From: JADJPL01 sp964607915
Lineage (GTDB): Bacteria; Bacteroidota; Bacteroidia; Chitinophagales; Saprospiraceae
Assembly (NCBI GenBank): GCA_964607915.1
Contig: CAZSMU010000152.1
Span: 1-8,620, forward strand
Direction: 5' to 3'
DNA: 8,620 nucleotides
In this document: piece by piece, positions 7,122 to 8,620 of the stretch
Layout: the number at the start of each line of letters is the position of its first letter
How positions within the stretch are numbered: the first letter of the stretch is position 1
Position numbers and translations under genes: made by a program
The notes under the pieces: generated by a model
Told to the model about the DNA's origin: nothing
What the model saw: the letters and a program-made list of their open reading frames with translations, nothing else
Databases searched by the model: none

Positions 7122-8441
7122 TCAATCTTTTGACCCCGGCAGTGGCTGTGCCCGGCGCACCATCAAAGGCATATCTTTGACGACCATCTGCACGTTCCCG
7201 CTGCTGCGCTCCTCAAGGAGCATCAATTTGCCCCGACGAAGGTTCTCGAGCACGTCCTCGTGATAATGGCGGATCGTGTACAGTTCCAGGTCGCGTTCCA
7301 CAATCACTTTGAACTGGTCTTTTATCTTTTCGGCGAAGCGGTCCACCCGGTCGTCAATATCGTTGACACAGACGTTGAAGCTGATGGCGGAGTTTTGCAT
7401 CATATTGATTTGCAGGCGCATCTCGGCGATCATTTGAAAGAGATAGCTCAAGTGGTGCTCTGCTACAAAAGAAAAGTCGCGGGTCGAGATAGAAAGCAAT
7501 GCCTGGCCCCGTTCGACGGCCACGATGGGTGGGTAGCGGTCATCTGCTTCGTCGGAGATACAGGTCCCCGCACCGGAAGGCTCGATAAATGACTTGACGT
7601 AGAGCGGGATGCTCTTGTTTTGCAAGGGCTTAATCGTCTTGGGATGAATGACCCTGGCTCCGTAATAGGTCATTTCGATAGCCTCTTTATAGGAAAGACG
7701 GTCCAACTTGAGTACATTTTCAAAAAGCCTCGGGTCCGCAGTCAGCACACCCGGTACGTCCTTCCATATCGTCATGCTCGCAGCATCTACACAGAAGGAA
7801 AAGATGGCAGCCGTATAGTCAGACCCCTCCCGCCCAAGCGTCGTGGTGAAATTCTCACTGGTGCTGCCGATAAAGCCCTGTGTCAGCACAAAGCCGCCTG
7901 CTTCCAGCATAGGCTTGACTACCCGGCCTGCATTTTCGACCGTTTCATCCCATTGCACCCAGCCCTCGCGGAACATATCATCGGTGCGGATGATGTCGCG
8001 CGCATCCAGCCACTGCGTGGGCAAGCCGATTTGCTGTAGCCAGGCGCACACGATATGGGAAGAAAGCACCTCGCCCACCGATACGATTTGGTCGTACATA
8101 TAGTCGTAGTTGGGGTGGGGCTCCTCTTCCAAAACCCATTCGATTTCCACAAAGGTATCGTTGACGAGGGCATAGACGCCATGCCCCGCCGGGAACAGGG
8201 CATCCATGACCAGGTAATGCGCCGCTTTGATATCGTCCAGCAAGCCTTGAGCCATACCGCTTTGACGGGCGTGGGCTTCGGCTACCTTCTCCAGCGCATT
8301 GGTCGTTTTGCCAATCGCGGAGACTACAATCAGCAGGGATTCCCCGGCATAATCCTGCAGGATACTCCCCACATGCCGGATAGCCTGGGCATCCTTGAGC
8401 GATGCCCCCCCAAATTTGAATACACGTGTATTTTTTTTCAT
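7122..8441 (-). CDS. Monofunctional aspartate kinase
   Basis: Cytosolic enzyme that phosphorylates L-aspartate to 4-aspartyl phosphate, the entry step to lysine/diaminopimelate, threonine and methionine. The 439-residue length fits a single kinase domain plus a C-terminal ACT region, with no homoserine dehydrogenase fused. Visible motifs: KFGGAS at 9-14 (family form KFGGTS), VSAIGKTTNAL at 40-50, TTTLGREGSDYTAA at 199-212, DVPGVLTADPRL at 228-239, and GARVIHPKTIKPL at 261-273. The ACT region runs from about 313 to 430, with QNSAISF at 349-355 in the usual effector-site position. Feedback inhibition by lysine or threonine is therefore expected, but which one cannot be read here. The ATG at 8441 is followed directly by the first beta strand. 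The gene is upstream of, and tightly linked to, tilS. No dap, asd or thr gene is in view. Confidence 0.94.
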   Translation of the reverse strand: MKKNTRVFKFGGASLKDAQAIRHVGSILQDYAGESLLIVVSAIGKTTNALEKVAEAHARQSGMAQGLLDDIKAAHYLVMDALFPAGHGVYALVNDTFVEIEWVLEEEPHPNYDYMYDQIVSVGEVLSSHIVCAWLQQIGLPTQWLDARDIIRTDDMFREGWVQWDETVENAGRVVKPMLEAGGFVLTQGFIGSTSENFTTTLGREGSDYTAAIFSFCVDAASMTIWKDVPGVLTADPRLFENVLKLDRLSYKEAIEMTYYGARVIHPKTIKPLQNKSIPLYVKSFIEPSGAGTCISDEADDRYPPIVAVERGQALLSISTRDFSFVAEHHLSYLFQMIAEMRLQINMMQNSAISFNVCVNDIDDRVDRFAEKIKDQFKVIVERDLELYTIRHYHEDVLENLRRGKLMLLEERSSGNVQMVVKDMPLMVRRAQPLPGSKD

Positions 8442-8455
8442 AAAAAAATGGTGAG

Positions 8456-8494
8456 CTATTTAGCACCCGCCTACGGCGGGCTGTGATAAAATAG
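8456..8494 (-). promoter_or_regulatory. Two-part hairpin in the aspartate kinase leader
   Basis: An inner stem of CCCGCC (8466-8471) and GGCGGG (8475-8480), with a 3-base loop, is flanked by outer arms CTATTT (8456-8461) and AAATAG (8489-8494). On the minus strand an extra G-U pair (8481 with 8465) lengthens the inner stem to 7 bp. The element ends 14 bases before the kinase start codon, close enough to affect ribosome access if transcribed. No T tract follows the stem directly in either direction. It could be a leader control element, the end of an upstream transcript or an intergenic palindrome. No known riboswitch class is recognised; in particular it is far too small for a lysine riboswitch. 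Confidence 0.35.
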
Positions 8495-8620
8495 GGGGTT
8501 ACGTTCGTCTGCGACACATCTGAAGTTTCAGGAACTACCTCCTTCCTAATCTCTTCTCCTCTACGCCTGCCCCCCGCAGCCCGGAGGCGAGAAAAAATAG
8601 CCGTCCCGTAGGGTCGCCTT

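Noticed and set aside
8499..8519. Tiny minus-strand frame (MCRRRT) downstream of an AAGGAGGT sequence (8544-8537), a possible leader peptide for aspartate kinase
   Set aside because: The spacing of 17 bases is too long, the peptide has only one amino acid of the aspartate family, and Shine-Dalgarno use is generally weak in this group.
8585..8619. AGGCGA and TCGCCT arms at the right edge, with a small CCC-GTA-GGG hairpin inside
   Set aside because: The stems are short with large unpaired stretches, and the window ends one base later, so the element cannot be judged.

Overview
The window reads as ordinary chromosomal DNA from a fairly GC-rich member of the Bacteroidota. Four things point there: a dihydroorotase with the DDQVHFREPG form of the metal motif, a DUF4403-type secreted protein, aspartate kinase motifs KFGGAS and LGREGSD, and a promoter matching the Bacteroidota pattern (TAnnTTTG about 20 bases after a TTG box). 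Clear Shine-Dalgarno sequences are absent before the starts. The GC content looks well above 50%, which would fit a Saprospiria-like lineage better than Bacteroides or Flavobacterium, but that placement is a guess.

Layout. Positions 133-1467 (minus) hold a stand-alone dihydroorotase gene (pyrC) of pyrimidine synthesis. A 227-base divergent spacer follows, with a perfect 13-bp inverted repeat, a 15-base palindrome and a likely promoter. Positions 1695-5716 (plus) hold three closely spaced genes, probably one transcript: a DUF4403 envelope protein, a Maf-family nucleotide pyrophosphatase, and a 687-residue exported protein with an apparent helical-toroid (glycosidase- or lyase-like) C-terminal half that I cannot assign to a family. 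A 74-base convergent spacer with an inverted repeat separates these from a minus-strand pair: aspartate kinase (8441-7122) followed by tRNA(Ile)-lysidine synthetase tilS (start 7116 or 7125, end 5791). The kinase has a short structured leader just upstream of its start.

The genes do not form one pathway. They cover pyrimidine synthesis, the first step of the aspartate amino-acid family, tRNA modification, nucleotide-pool cleaning and envelope functions. I saw no mobile element, CRISPR array, tRNA, rRNA, phage gene or toxin-antitoxin pair, and no sign of an undescribed multi-gene system. The items most worth a second look are the unassigned exported protein, the structured spacer at 1468-1694, and the Gln in place of the first metal-binding His in the dihydroorotase. 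All six genes appear intact, with no frameshifts. The edges (1-132 and 8442-8620) contain no recognisable gene.
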